Source: an uncultured Gammaproteobacteria bacterium
GTDB lineage: Bacteria; Pseudomonadota; Gammaproteobacteria; GCA-001735895
Assembly (NCBI GenBank): GCA_913061315.1
Contig: CAJXUC010000014.1
Coordinates: 1 to 64,000, forward strand
Direction: 5' to 3'
Length of the DNA: 64,000 nucleotides
Under the pieces are notes generated by a model. The model was not told the DNA's origin. It did not search any database and saw only the letters and a program-made list of their open reading frames with translations. Both the position numbers and the translations under genes were made by a program. Shown here in pieces: positions 17,470 to 26,635 of the stretch (positions are counted from its first letter, which is position 1; every line of letters starts with the position of its first letter).

Positions 17470-19215
17470 TTACTCAATAGATGCTTTGTCACGCTTGTTT
17501 GTGGTCGCCAACACAATTGGGCTAATGACACCTTTGGCTTTAACGTTAATACAGGCTGTCTTGCCACTGGCAATTGCACGGCGAATAGCGGGTACTAATT
17601 GATCACGTGTTTCGACTAGTTCACCGTAGCCACCGAGTCCTTCGAATAGGCTATGGAATGGAATGTCACGAAAGTCGGTGGCGTAGTGCTGACCGTTTTC
17701 AAACAGACGTTCTTGCTGTTGGGAAATACAGTCGAGCCCGCCATTGTTATCAATTACAACAACGATGGGGCGGTTCTCTTGAAAAGTCGCCTCGATTGAT
17801 AAGCCACCAGAAAGAAAAGCGCCGTCACCACTGATTAACACTACATTTTTGTCTGGATGGACTATTTTAGCTGCCATTGCAAATGATACGCCGACGCCAA
17901 GCAGGCTAAAATTTCCTGGGTGCAGGGTGCCACCTAATTTTTTGCCATGCCATCCTGCAAGATTGACCGCAATTTCGGACCAAAAATGGGTGTTGCCACC
18001 ATCAAACACGAGCCAGTCGTCATCACCCATTTCATTTTGAACGTCGAGAGATAATTGCAACGGATGAATTTTATCGGTTTTTGCATCGGCGGCTGCAGTA
18101 TGAACGGACAGTTCTTGCAAAGTTTCTGCTACCCATTCGCCGCGTTTATTTCGATTTTCTTGATACCACTTGTCATTAAGTTTCCATTTTTTGTCTGTCT
18201 TGAGTAGCTTCAAAGCATCGAAAAAAGCACCCGGATCACTCAGTAACACGTGATCTGCTGCACGATTGCGGTCTAGTTCTTCTTGGGAGCCATTCACACA
18301 GATCAACTGGGTTGAGTCAAGAAAGAAAGGCGGATTGCCAAAGTTCATTTGGTTGTCGAGCTGGCCACCGACCATGATCACAACATCAGAATTATGAATG
18401 GCATGTTTAGACGGTTGGTACTGATGGAAGTCGGCTAGACCCATATAGATGTCTGACTCTTCGCCTAATAATTTTTGATGATAAGGCACATTAAAAACAG
18501 GAATATTTAATTCACGAGCAGTATCTTCTAGTTTATTTTCAGTACCTGACCACCAAATACCATGGCCCCCAATAATGACAGGACTTTTTGCATTCGCAAT
18601 TAAATCAAGAAGGGGTGACAGCGCATTGGGATCAGGCCAGGCTCGTGGAGACGGCTTTGGTAAATGATCGAATGGACGCTCTTCCTTGCCAGCATTCTCT
18701 TCGAAAGATGAAAACATAATGTCAACAGGCAAGCTCAAATGAACTGCACCGGGATAGCCACTGAGTGCAATTTTCCAAGCGCGGTCGACAAATTCATAAA
18801 TGCGAGTGCCGTCAGTTATGCTAATACTGTATTTGGTCAATGGCGCGGCTATACCGACGTCATCAATTTCTTTGAATCCACCGGCACCTTGACGTTTGAG
18901 TGTACTCGAACCCGTTACAAATATAATGGGTGACCGTTCACCCCAGGCCTCCATCATTGCGGGCACGGCATTGGCAAATCCTTCTGGCCCCACTATGCAA
19001 ACCGCAGGTTTACGGGTGATTCGTGTAATGCCGTCGGCAAGATGACCTGCAACTTGCTCATGAGGGCAGTTGATCACCGGCATTTCATAATCCATAAATC
19101 CTTCTAATGCCGGATTACAAAAACCACCTGCCAGAGTAAAGACATGCTCAACACCTTTATCACGTAAGGCACGGGCCAGAAGTTTCCCACCTCTTATTTT
19201 TTTCAGTTCAGACAT
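17470..19215 (-). CDS. Thiamine-pyrophosphate-dependent enzyme (acetolactate synthase superfamily)
   Basis: This 581-aa protein has the three-domain layout of the ALS/benzoylformate decarboxylase superfamily. The N-terminal PYR domain has the cofactor-activating Glu53 in NCPHEQVAGHLADG. The middle domain contains SPVIIGGHGIWW. The C-terminal PP domain has the TPP motif GDGAFLSGGLSIEATFQEN followed by VVVIDNN. It would catalyse decarboxylation or carboligation of a 2-oxo acid or acyl-CoA. I cannot place it in a named subfamily such as Gcl, Xsc, oxalyl-CoA decarboxylase or IlvB. It is the first gene of a minus-strand operon with the HIUase-like gene and dmdA. No small regulatory subunit is adjacent. 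Confidence 0.82.
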   Translation of the reverse strand: MSELKKIRGGKLLARALRDKGVEHVFTLAGGFCNPALEGFMDYEMPVINCPHEQVAGHLADGITRITRKPAVCIVGPEGFANAVPAMMEAWGERSPIIFVTGSSTLKRQGAGGFKEIDDVGIAAPLTKYSISITDGTRIYEFVDRAWKIALSGYPGAVHLSLPVDIMFSSFEENAGKEERPFDHLPKPSPRAWPDPNALSPLLDLIANAKSPVIIGGHGIWWSGTENKLEDTARELNIPVFNVPYHQKLLGEESDIYMGLADFHQYQPSKHAIHNSDVVIMVGGQLDNQMNFGNPPFFLDSTQLICVNGSQEELDRNRAADHVLLSDPGAFFDALKLLKTDKKWKLNDKWYQENRNKRGEWVAETLQELSVHTAAADAKTDKIHPLQLSLDVQNEMGDDDWLVFDGGNTHFWSEIAVNLAGWHGKKLGGTLHPGNFSLLGVGVSFAMAAKIVHPDKNVVLISGDGAFLSGGLSIEATFQENRPIVVVIDNNGGLDCISQQQERLFENGQHYATDFRDIPFHSLFEGLGGYGELVETRDQLVPAIRRAIASGKTACINVKAKGVISPIVLATTNKRDKASIE

Positions 19216-19650
19216 TGGAATAATCTACCTTAAAATGAGTAAAAAAATTTAGCCGTTAAATGCTTAGCGTAATGCTGGTGTTGATGGGCATAAAATCTGT
19301 CCATCAATATCGCTATTGACCACCTAATACGAAACGGTAAAATCATGTCATTCTGAAGAATGAATTCAATAGCGGGTTGATCGAGTTAGTTCTCACTTTT
19401 AATAATGGCTGTGCCATGGGGCAAAATTAAATATACCCCTATTATAAGTGAGAGAAGACAGATTTGTCCTATTGAATTATTTTTTTAATACATGCAGTTA
19501 TACTATGATTGATTGCCATAACGTCGAATTTTTCAGACTCTAATCTAAACGCAAATCAAAAGGGTATAACTGAAATCGTTGCAAGTTCAAAATAGCGGTG
19601 TGTAAGCTTACTTTTGTTCTGAAAATGCAATGATTGAAATCTATTCCCAA
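19216..19650. other. Intergenic stretch between two minus-strand operons
   Basis: This 435-bp gap is the promoter region for the TPP-enzyme operon and the downstream region of the sulfatase operon. I see no gene. It contains AGGGTATAACTGAAA at 19561-19575, a 15-base word that also occurs at 13714-13728 ahead of the FMN oxidoreductase gene. No clear terminator is visible. Confidence 0.5.
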
Positions 19651-21075
19651 CTAGCTCCCTACGGGTGTGAAATCGAACTCATCTGAATTTAGAATAGCGT
19701 CTATTCCACCGAGCTTCTTTATGGTGTCAGCTTGGTCTGCAAAGGCACGTTTATTCTCTGCTTCAGGATCCACCAATTCGAGCATTTTCTGGTGACATCG
19801 GGCCACTACCTGCTGATGCTGTGGCGATGCAGCAAGATCGACTAATTCGTCTTTATCGTTGGCAATATGATAAAGCTCAGGTGAATATCCGGGATAGTAA
19901 TTGTATTTCCACTCATCAGTTCGCAACATAAACATGCCTGTTGGTGATCCACCGTCGTGATATTCCGAAAGAATGGCGCGCTCCATATGGTCGCTGCTGG
20001 CAAGAGATTGCAAAGCAACACCAGGGCGAATTTTGTCATCATCTTGAGCCCCAGTGGCTGTTAATATGGTCGGATATATATCAATTAGTGAGCTCAAGGT
20101 GCTCACTGTTTTGTGTTTGGGAATACCTGGCCCAGCAACAATCATAGGGATTGAAGATGATTCATCATACAGGGTCATTTTCGTCCAGAGACCACGATCT
20201 CCGTTGTGATCACCATGATCACTGGTATAAATAATTAAGGTGTTATCTGCCTGTCCAGATGCCTCTAATGCAGCCAGTACCTGACCAACCTGATAGTCAA
20301 GAAAGCTACATAAACCATAATAGGAAGCCCGAGCTATTTGTTTTGTTTCTGGGGTGAAATGTTTTTCATAGTCGAAATTTTTTCTGATGGTTTTCAAAAC
20401 TGAATGCGACAAGCGTTGCTTGTCGTTTAAAAAGCGAGCGTGATCCATTTTATCTAATGGGTAAATATCATAAAATTCTTGAGGGCACGTCAATGGATAG
20501 TGGGGCCTGAGCCAAGACACGAATAAGGTCCATGGTTTATCAGAAATTTGATTTTTTCTGTCTTGCAACCATTGACAAGCTTTGTGGGTAACACCAAGAT
20601 CATATTGGGTATATTGATCATCACCGGCACCAATTTTTTGGGCATAACTTGAACAATCAAGGACATCTTCATGATTGCGTAAGAGCCCTTTGGTCCATCC
20701 GACACCATCACGGACATACATGGGTAAAATTTCCTGATCAAAACCATTGTCGTATTCATTGCCACGATAATGAAGCTTGCCAATAGAATCAACCCGATGG
20801 CCTTGTGATTGAAGCCGATGTCCCCAGCTGTTGGGTTCCCCTTGATAGGCCTGTGCATTAGACCAGCAACGGGTTTTATGAACATATTCACCACTCGCCA
20901 TTGAAGCCCTTGCAGGCACACAGATAGGGGAAGTGGTGTAGGCGTTTAGAAAACGAGTGCCATTTTGGGCAAGCCGATCTAGGTTGGGTGTTTGCACGAT
21001 TGGATGTCCATCACAACTTAGGGCGTCGCGTCGGTGCTCATCACTAAATAGAAATAATACATTGAGCCTATTCAT
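19651..21075 (-). CDS. Type I sulfatase, choline-sulfatase-like
   Basis: This 474-aa alkaline-phosphatase-fold sulfatase has metal-site residues in LFSDEHRRD near residue 12 and the formylglycine motif C52-V-P-A-R (ICVPARASMASG). SIGKLHYRG and YTSDHGDHNGDRGLWTK provide further metal and active-site residues. The pattern resembles choline-O-sulfatase relatives that cleave sulfate esters. There is no signal peptide, so the enzyme is predicted to be cytoplasmic. It is the third gene of an operon with a thiolase and a HAD/crotonase fusion (10-bp gap), which is unusual for a sulfatase. The Cys52 site needs a maturase (FGE or anSME) that is not encoded here. Confidence 0.85.
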   Translation of the reverse strand: MNRLNVLFLFSDEHRRDALSCDGHPIVQTPNLDRLAQNGTRFLNAYTTSPICVPARASMASGEYVHKTRCWSNAQAYQGEPNSWGHRLQSQGHRVDSIGKLHYRGNEYDNGFDQEILPMYVRDGVGWTKGLLRNHEDVLDCSSYAQKIGAGDDQYTQYDLGVTHKACQWLQDRKNQISDKPWTLFVSWLRPHYPLTCPQEFYDIYPLDKMDHARFLNDKQRLSHSVLKTIRKNFDYEKHFTPETKQIARASYYGLCSFLDYQVGQVLAALEASGQADNTLIIYTSDHGDHNGDRGLWTKMTLYDESSSIPMIVAGPGIPKHKTVSTLSSLIDIYPTILTATGAQDDDKIRPGVALQSLASSDHMERAILSEYHDGGSPTGMFMLRTDEWKYNYYPGYSPELYHIANDKDELVDLAASPQHQQVVARCHQKMLELVDPEAENKRAFADQADTIKKLGGIDAILNSDEFDFTPVGS

Positions 21076-21085
21076 TATTTCTCCA

Positions 21086-23431
21086 TTAGTTACGCAATGG
21101 CTTACCAGCTTTTAACATATGCTTAATTCTATCCAATGTGCCCTGCTTTTGCATTAAATCTATAAAACTTTTTAGCTCCAAGGCGAGCACATCTTCTTCA
21201 CTTAAAGGTGTTGTCACGTCCCCCGCTTGGCCACCACTAAGGACATCGGCAAGTGCGTCGCACACCACCACATCATATTCAGTGGCCAACCCCCGTGCTT
21301 TAAAGTCTCTCACTGCGCTAGCGAGAACCGATCGCCCGGTAGGGCCAGGCAGAGTTACTTCTGCTACTTCTGGTATTTCATAGTTTTCTGCCAGTTCTAA
21401 TGCTTTGGCCTTGGCATCGGCTAATAGTCGATCACGATTAAATGTAATGCCGTCATCTGGGCGCAGAAACCCAATGTCTTTAGCGTCAAATGCAGACCCT
21501 GAAACTTTGGCCATGCTAATGGTTTCAAAGGCGGCGTTAACGACAGGCATGGGGCCTTTTGGTAATCTCTTACTAACTGAATACCGTTCTAGCATGGCGG
21601 TGCAGCCGCCCCAGCCCGGTATAAGTCCAACCCCTGCCTCGACAAGGCCTAGATAACTTTCAACATGAGCCTGTATTGCATTGGCGTACAGTACCATTTC
21701 ACAACCACCGCCAAGTGCCATGCCAAAGGGTGCGGCTACGACAGGGAAGGGTGAGCGCTTCAAGGCAAGAAAAGTTGACTGTCCTTTGGCGACTATTTTC
21801 TCGGCTTCTGACCAGTTTTTCTGCTCGATTAAGTCGACAAATCCGTTAATGTCAGCGCCAACAGAAAAGTGGCTGGCCTCGTTATAAATCACCATCGCTT
21901 TGTGATTTTTTGGAACAACATGAATAGATTGATCGATTAAGTCCATGACGTCCATATTGAGTGCATTTACTTTAGTATGAACTTCAAAACAGGTTATGCC
22001 GTCACCAATATCCCAAAGGCTAGCTGATTGATTTGAAATAATGGGGCTAGTTTTTCTCTTGATATCTTCAAGTAGCAGGACACCGACTTCTCTTGGGATG
22101 TTCTGGTATTCACCAGTAACATCGAGATATTGAAGGTTGCCATCAATCGTACGATAAAAACTGCCCACTTTTGCAGCCAGATTTAGGAAATCTGACACTG
22201 GCCTGCCTTCATCTTTCATTTTGGCAACAAAATCTGCTGCGCCAATTTGATCGATCAAAGCGAATGGTCCAGCATTCCAAGCATAGCCAAAGGTCATGGC
22301 ACGATCGATAGCAACAATATTATCAGCCACTTCAGTAACAAGCGATGCGGTGTAGGCTAGCGTATTTGACAGTACCCTCCAAGCAAATTGTCCGCCTCTG
22401 TCAGGATGATTGAGCAAACCAGATAAACCTTCGGTCTTAAAGGCCTTTAAACTTTCGAGTTTTACTTTTTGAACTGGCGCATAGTCACCGGTTTTAAGGT
22501 TCTTTGCTTCCATTACCTTGCCGCCACCAGAACGATTGAGTCGGTAAAAGCCCCCTTTACCTTTGCGGCCAGTGTAGCCTGCTTCAATCAATTGGTTGAT
22601 TAAAGATAGGTCACAGCGCTGGCTATGATAAGCATCATCAGCGGGCAGTAGGTTAGCCATGCTGGCATCTATTTTGGGGTGCAAGTCGATACCGATTAGG
22701 TCGAATAAACCAAACAGTCCAGTTTTAGGAATGCCAACGGGACGCGACATAACGGCATCGGCTTCTTCCACGGTGATATCGGATGATAACGCAGCAGCGT
22801 ATCCGCATTGCATCCAGAAAATGCCAATGCGGTTAGCAACAAAACCTGGTCTGTCGTAACAATGGACAACGCCTTTACCTAAACGCTGATCTGAAAATTG
22901 TTCGACTGTGGATAAAACGTCGAGTTTGGTATCAGCACCGACGACCAGTTCTAATAAACGCATATAGCGGGGTGGATTAAAAAAGTGAACGACTAAAAAG
23001 TTTTGTCGGAAACTGTCTGATAAGCCCTTGACTAAATGTGATAGAGGAATCGTCGATGTGTTTGAGCTCACTATGGTCGTGTCTTTGCGCACGGTATCAA
23101 TTCTTTTATATAGGTGATTTTTAATGTCGAGATCTTCAATAATCGCTTCTACGATCCAGTCAACGTCTCTTAGTTGATCAAAATCATCTTCTAAATTGCC
23201 AGGCGTGACGCGTTTGGCTGCTGCCGGGTGAACAAATGCCTTTGGACTGCCCTTGAGCATTTTTGCAATAGCATTAGAAGCTAGAACGTTTCGCTCATCG
23301 GCGCCCTTAGGGACAATATCAAGCAATAAGGTGGGTACTCCGGCGTTAGCGAAATGTGCTGCAATTTGCGCTCCCATGACGCCCGAACCAATAACGGCAA
23401 CTTTTTTTATGACAGTCTCTTGAATGGTCAT
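21086..23431 (-). CDS. 3-hydroxyacyl-CoA dehydrogenase / enoyl-CoA hydratase fusion (FadN type)
   Basis: Start: I chose the ATG whose A overlaps the thiolase TAA stop (23431), giving 781 aa. The frame stays open 16 codons further upstream, but those codons lie within the thiolase gene. The N-terminal NAD domain starts VAVIGSGVMGAQIAAHFANAG. It is followed by the dehydrogenase C-terminal domains (VHFFNPPRYMRLLELV, RPGFVANRIG, AGYTGRKGKGGFY) and a C-terminal crotonase domain (residues about 510-700) with FSVGADINGF and GGGCEMVLYANA. This HAD-then-crotonase order is that of Bacillus FadN and its proteobacterial relatives, opposite to FadB. It would carry out the hydration and oxidation steps of beta-oxidation of an acyl-CoA. 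It is translationally coupled to the thiolase. Confidence 0.88.
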   Translation of the reverse strand: MTIQETVIKKVAVIGSGVMGAQIAAHFANAGVPTLLLDIVPKGADERNVLASNAIAKMLKGSPKAFVHPAAAKRVTPGNLEDDFDQLRDVDWIVEAIIEDLDIKNHLYKRIDTVRKDTTIVSSNTSTIPLSHLVKGLSDSFRQNFLVVHFFNPPRYMRLLELVVGADTKLDVLSTVEQFSDQRLGKGVVHCYDRPGFVANRIGIFWMQCGYAAALSSDITVEEADAVMSRPVGIPKTGLFGLFDLIGIDLHPKIDASMANLLPADDAYHSQRCDLSLINQLIEAGYTGRKGKGGFYRLNRSGGGKVMEAKNLKTGDYAPVQKVKLESLKAFKTEGLSGLLNHPDRGGQFAWRVLSNTLAYTASLVTEVADNIVAIDRAMTFGYAWNAGPFALIDQIGAADFVAKMKDEGRPVSDFLNLAAKVGSFYRTIDGNLQYLDVTGEYQNIPREVGVLLLEDIKRKTSPIISNQSASLWDIGDGITCFEVHTKVNALNMDVMDLIDQSIHVVPKNHKAMVIYNEASHFSVGADINGFVDLIEQKNWSEAEKIVAKGQSTFLALKRSPFPVVAAPFGMALGGGCEMVLYANAIQAHVESYLGLVEAGVGLIPGWGGCTAMLERYSVSKRLPKGPMPVVNAAFETISMAKVSGSAFDAKDIGFLRPDDGITFNRDRLLADAKAKALELAENYEIPEVAEVTLPGPTGRSVLASAVRDFKARGLATEYDVVVCDALADVLSGGQAGDVTTPLSEEDVLALELKSFIDLMQKQGTLDRIKHMLKAGKPLRN

Positions 23432-24570
23432 TACACTGCCTCGAGAATGGTTGCGATACCCTGACCACCACCGATACACTGTGCTGCCAAGGCAAACTGC
23501 TTACCCTCACGTTGTAATAAAGCAGCCGCTTTACCTGTTATACGAGCGCCCGTAGCACCCAGAGGATGGCCAAGCGCCAGTGCACCGCCATCGATGTTGG
23601 TTTTTTCCATATCGACACCCAGCTCATCAACACAGGATAGAGCTTGCGCTGCAAAGGCTTCGTTCAGCTCAATAATGTCAATGTCACTTAATGATAATCC
23701 CGCTCGGCTGAGTGCCTTCATTGTGGCACTCACGGGGCCTATACCCATTATTTCTGGGGCACAACCAGCGACGGCAATTGATTTGATTCTGGCTAGTATG
23801 GGCAGACCGTGGGCTTTTGCATATTCTTCAGACGTTACTAGTGTGGCTGAGGCACCATCAGTCAGGGGTGAAGATGTCGCAGCTGTAACCGAACCATGGG
23901 CTCTGAATACAGGTTTCAGATCCGCTAGCGCCTCTGCGGTTGTCCCTTCGCGAATACAGCCATCGCTGCTGATGATGTTATCGCCGTTGATGATTGGAAT
24001 GATCTCATCAGCCAACCTGCCACTTTGGCGGGCATCACCTGCACGCTGATGACTGATAACCGTCAATTCTTCTTGACGTTGTCTGGATAGATTGTATTTT
24101 TCTGCAAGGTTCTCTGCAGTAACACCCATCGCCATATAAGCTTGTTCATAATGGGTGGCTAGTCCCGGATGTGGCATTGGATTATAGCCACCCATTGGAA
24201 CTCGACTCATAGATTCGACTCCAGCACAGATAAAGGCATCACCCGCATTCATTTGAATGGCACCCGCAGCCATATGGATAGACTGCATTGACGATCCGCA
24301 GAATCGATTGACTGTGGTACCCGCCACGCTAATGGGCAGTTTGGCCAAAAAGGTCACTATTCGCGCCATGTTCAACCCTTGCTCTCCCTCTGGGAATGCA
24401 CAACCCAAAATAAGGTCTTCAATATCTGCCGTGTTCACCCCTGTTTTTTCGACCAAACCGCGCACTACCTGAGCGGCCATTTCATCAGGGCGGACTTTGG
24501 CTAGATGACCTTTTTTGGAAAAATGGAAAGGCGATCGAACATATCCGGCAATAACAACATTTTTTTGCAT
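23431..24570 (-). CDS. fadA: Acetyl-CoA acyltransferase (thiolase)
   Basis: This 379-aa thiolase has nucleophilic Cys91 in NRFCGSSMQSIHMAAGAI, the NEAFAAQAL segment, GGALALGHPLGATGAR with the catalytic His, and the C-terminal CIGGGQG with the second active-site Cys. It cleaves 3-ketoacyl-CoA with CoA in the last step of beta-oxidation. It is the first gene of the operon thiolase-FadN-type fusion-sulfatase. No acyl-CoA dehydrogenase or ligase gene is seen in the operon, so a complete fatty-acid cycle would need genes elsewhere. Chain-length preference is unknown. Confidence 0.9.
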   Translation of the reverse strand: MQKNVVIAGYVRSPFHFSKKGHLAKVRPDEMAAQVVRGLVEKTGVNTADIEDLILGCAFPEGEQGLNMARIVTFLAKLPISVAGTTVNRFCGSSMQSIHMAAGAIQMNAGDAFICAGVESMSRVPMGGYNPMPHPGLATHYEQAYMAMGVTAENLAEKYNLSRQRQEELTVISHQRAGDARQSGRLADEIIPIINGDNIISSDGCIREGTTAEALADLKPVFRAHGSVTAATSSPLTDGASATLVTSEEYAKAHGLPILARIKSIAVAGCAPEIMGIGPVSATMKALSRAGLSLSDIDIIELNEAFAAQALSCVDELGVDMEKTNIDGGALALGHPLGATGARITGKAAALLQREGKQFALAAQCIGGGQGIATILEAV

Positions 24571-25363
24571 TCGTTTTTCCTCAGTGATAGCGCAGTGTAA
24601 CGTTAATAGGATTTAAAAATAAAGTGCTTAAAAACTTGGTTCGATAGGCTATTGACTTTCAATCAATACGCTAATATCCATTAAGAATAATTTATTAACC
24701 GTTTGTCAGTATGATTTAATATCTGATGTTCAATTACACTGATTATAAATTTTGGTTATAAACGGTTTTGTCACATTCACGTAAACGAACAGTTGATTTT
24801 TATTTCTCGGTTGAATTAATAACTATTTCAGTACTGATCAAATAAGTGAAAAAACAATAACACTACGACCGATTATACTTTTTTTCAGGGTGTCTTTGCC
24901 AAATAAGAAGCCATTAGAAAAAGTGACTTTAAGATACTGAATAAAGCGATCTGTTCAATATCGTTTGTTGGGAAAATTGGTTCTAAATTATTGATTCTGT
25001 AAATTAATAGAAATTCCTGACACTTAGGTAGTTTCTCAAGTATTTGCAATAACATTGTAGCTTACAAACACCCGACTAGAATTTTAATAGATTTTAGAAG
25101 TTGTTTTGGCGGACGACAAATATCTATTTTTGGATAGGTTATTCATTTTTGCTATGTAAAATTTGTAATTAAACAAGGTTGAATACTCTTTAGAAATTAA
25201 ACTTCCCCAACTGCGTTTTTCATTATGTTTGAGATTACTCAACCACAGTGATTACTCACTGTTAAAGCACACTGATGCTGACATCAAACCTTGATCGCTT
25301 TAGGGTGGCTTCACGGGGCCAGTTTAGGCACAATTAAACTATCTTCAATATAGGCGTGAGTAA
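24571..25363. other. Long AT-rich intergenic region with divergent promoters
   Basis: This 793-bp non-coding gap lies between the leftward thiolase operon and the rightward aminotransferase gene. I find no ORF with coding character and no RNA gene. An inverted pair AACCGTTT (24697-24704) and AAACGGTT (24760-24767) lies about 130-200 bp from the thiolase start and could be a regulator site. The length is unusual for this otherwise compact genome. Confidence 0.4.
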
Positions 25364-26593
25364 ATGGCTCAACATTCAGCAGACGGCTCGGTATTTTCGG
25401 TAGCCCCGCGTATTTGCGACATTGGTGTTTCTGAAATATTGTTGATTGGTGCGCGCGCTAAAGCGCTCAAAGCGCAAGGTCGCCCGATCATTGAGTTGGG
25501 TGCTGGTGAGCCTGATTTTAATACGCCAGACAACATTAAGTTAGCCGCTATAGCAGCCATTAAACGGGGTGAAAGTAAATACACCGCCCTGACGGGAACG
25601 CCAGAATTAAAAAAAGCGATACAGACAAAATTCCTACGTGATAACGACCTACAATTTGAGGTGAGTCAGATCATCGCGTCGACAGGAGCGAAACAAGTCC
25701 TGTTTAATGCCTTTATGGCAACTTTACAGGCAGGTGATGAAGTTATTATTCCAACGCCTTACTGGACTTCTTATGCTGACATTATTTCGATTTGTGGAGG
25801 GAAGCCGATACTGGTGTCCTGTAGTGCTGACAATGGGTTTCGTTTGCAGGCACAAGATTTAGAGGCAGCGATTACCAATAAAACCAAATGGTTGTTGTTT
25901 AATTCGCCCAGTAATCCAACGGGTGCTGCCTATGATAGGCAGGCATACCGACCGATATTGGACGTGTTACTGCGCCACTCCCAGGTTTGGTTGCTGAGTG
26001 ATGATATTTACGAACATATAATATACGATGACTTTGAATTTGTTACCGCGGCACAAATTGAACCTAAATTGAGATCTCGGACACTAATCGTTAATGGGGT
26101 GTCGAAAGCTTACGCAATGACGGGCTGGAGAATAGGCTACGCAGCAGGGCCGATAGAATTGATACAAGCGATGTCTGTGATACAAAGTCAGGCGACTTCC
26201 TGTCCCTGTTCGATCAGTCAGGCCGCTGCAGTCGAGGCGTTAACGGGGCCTCAAGAAATTCTGATTGACAGGAAAGACAGCTTTCAGTCACGCCGTAATT
26301 TAGTAGTTGACGCGCTGAATAAGATTGATGGCATTGACTGCCCTCTCCCCGAAGGTGCTTTCTACACCTTTGCCAGTTGTGAGGGCATACTCAATCGCAA
26401 AACGCCCTCAGGTGAGATTATTTTAAGCGATCGAGATTTTTGCCGATTGTTGTTAGAAGAGGCTAATATTTCGGTCGTGCCGGGCAGTGCTTTTGGTTTG
26501 TCACCTTTTTTCAGGATTTCTTATGCAACCTCAAAAAGTGAGTTGGAGGAAGCGCTTAAACGCATTGCTAGTTTCGTTGCACAATTGAACTAA
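25364..26593 (+). CDS. Class I/II PLP-dependent aminotransferase (aspartate aminotransferase-like)
   Basis: This 409-aa fold-type I aminotransferase has the N-terminal IELGAGEPDFNTPDNIKLAA, the PYWTSYADI segment, FNSPSNPTGAAY, SDDIYEHIIYDD and the PLP lysine motif NGVSKAYAMTGWRIGYA. The C-terminal Arg that binds the substrate carboxylate is expected in FFRISYATS. The sequence is closest in style to the Ib aspartate/prephenate aminotransferases. It is convergent with the LysR gene to its right (42-bp gap), where AATTG-N6-CAATT plus a T-run may form a weak terminator. Substrate specificity is uncertain. Confidence 0.87.
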   Translation: MAQHSADGSVFSVAPRICDIGVSEILLIGARAKALKAQGRPIIELGAGEPDFNTPDNIKLAAIAAIKRGESKYTALTGTPELKKAIQTKFLRDNDLQFEVSQIIASTGAKQVLFNAFMATLQAGDEVIIPTPYWTSYADIISICGGKPILVSCSADNGFRLQAQDLEAAITNKTKWLLFNSPSNPTGAAYDRQAYRPILDVLLRHSQVWLLSDDIYEHIIYDDFEFVTAAQIEPKLRSRTLIVNGVSKAYAMTGWRIGYAAGPIELIQAMSVIQSQATSCPCSISQAAAVEALTGPQEILIDRKDSFQSRRNLVVDALNKIDGIDCPLPEGAFYTFASCEGILNRKTPSGEIILSDRDFCRLLLEEANISVVPGSAFGLSPFFRISYATSKSELEEALKRIASFVAQLN

Positions 26594-26635
26594 CAATTTT
26601 TTCAATATGTTTGAACAAGCCACTGGCATCAGTCA

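Noticed and set aside
23594..24049. 151-aa plus-strand ORF
   Set aside because: It lies fully inside the thiolase gene on the other strand, has no family features and has the skewed composition of a shadow frame.
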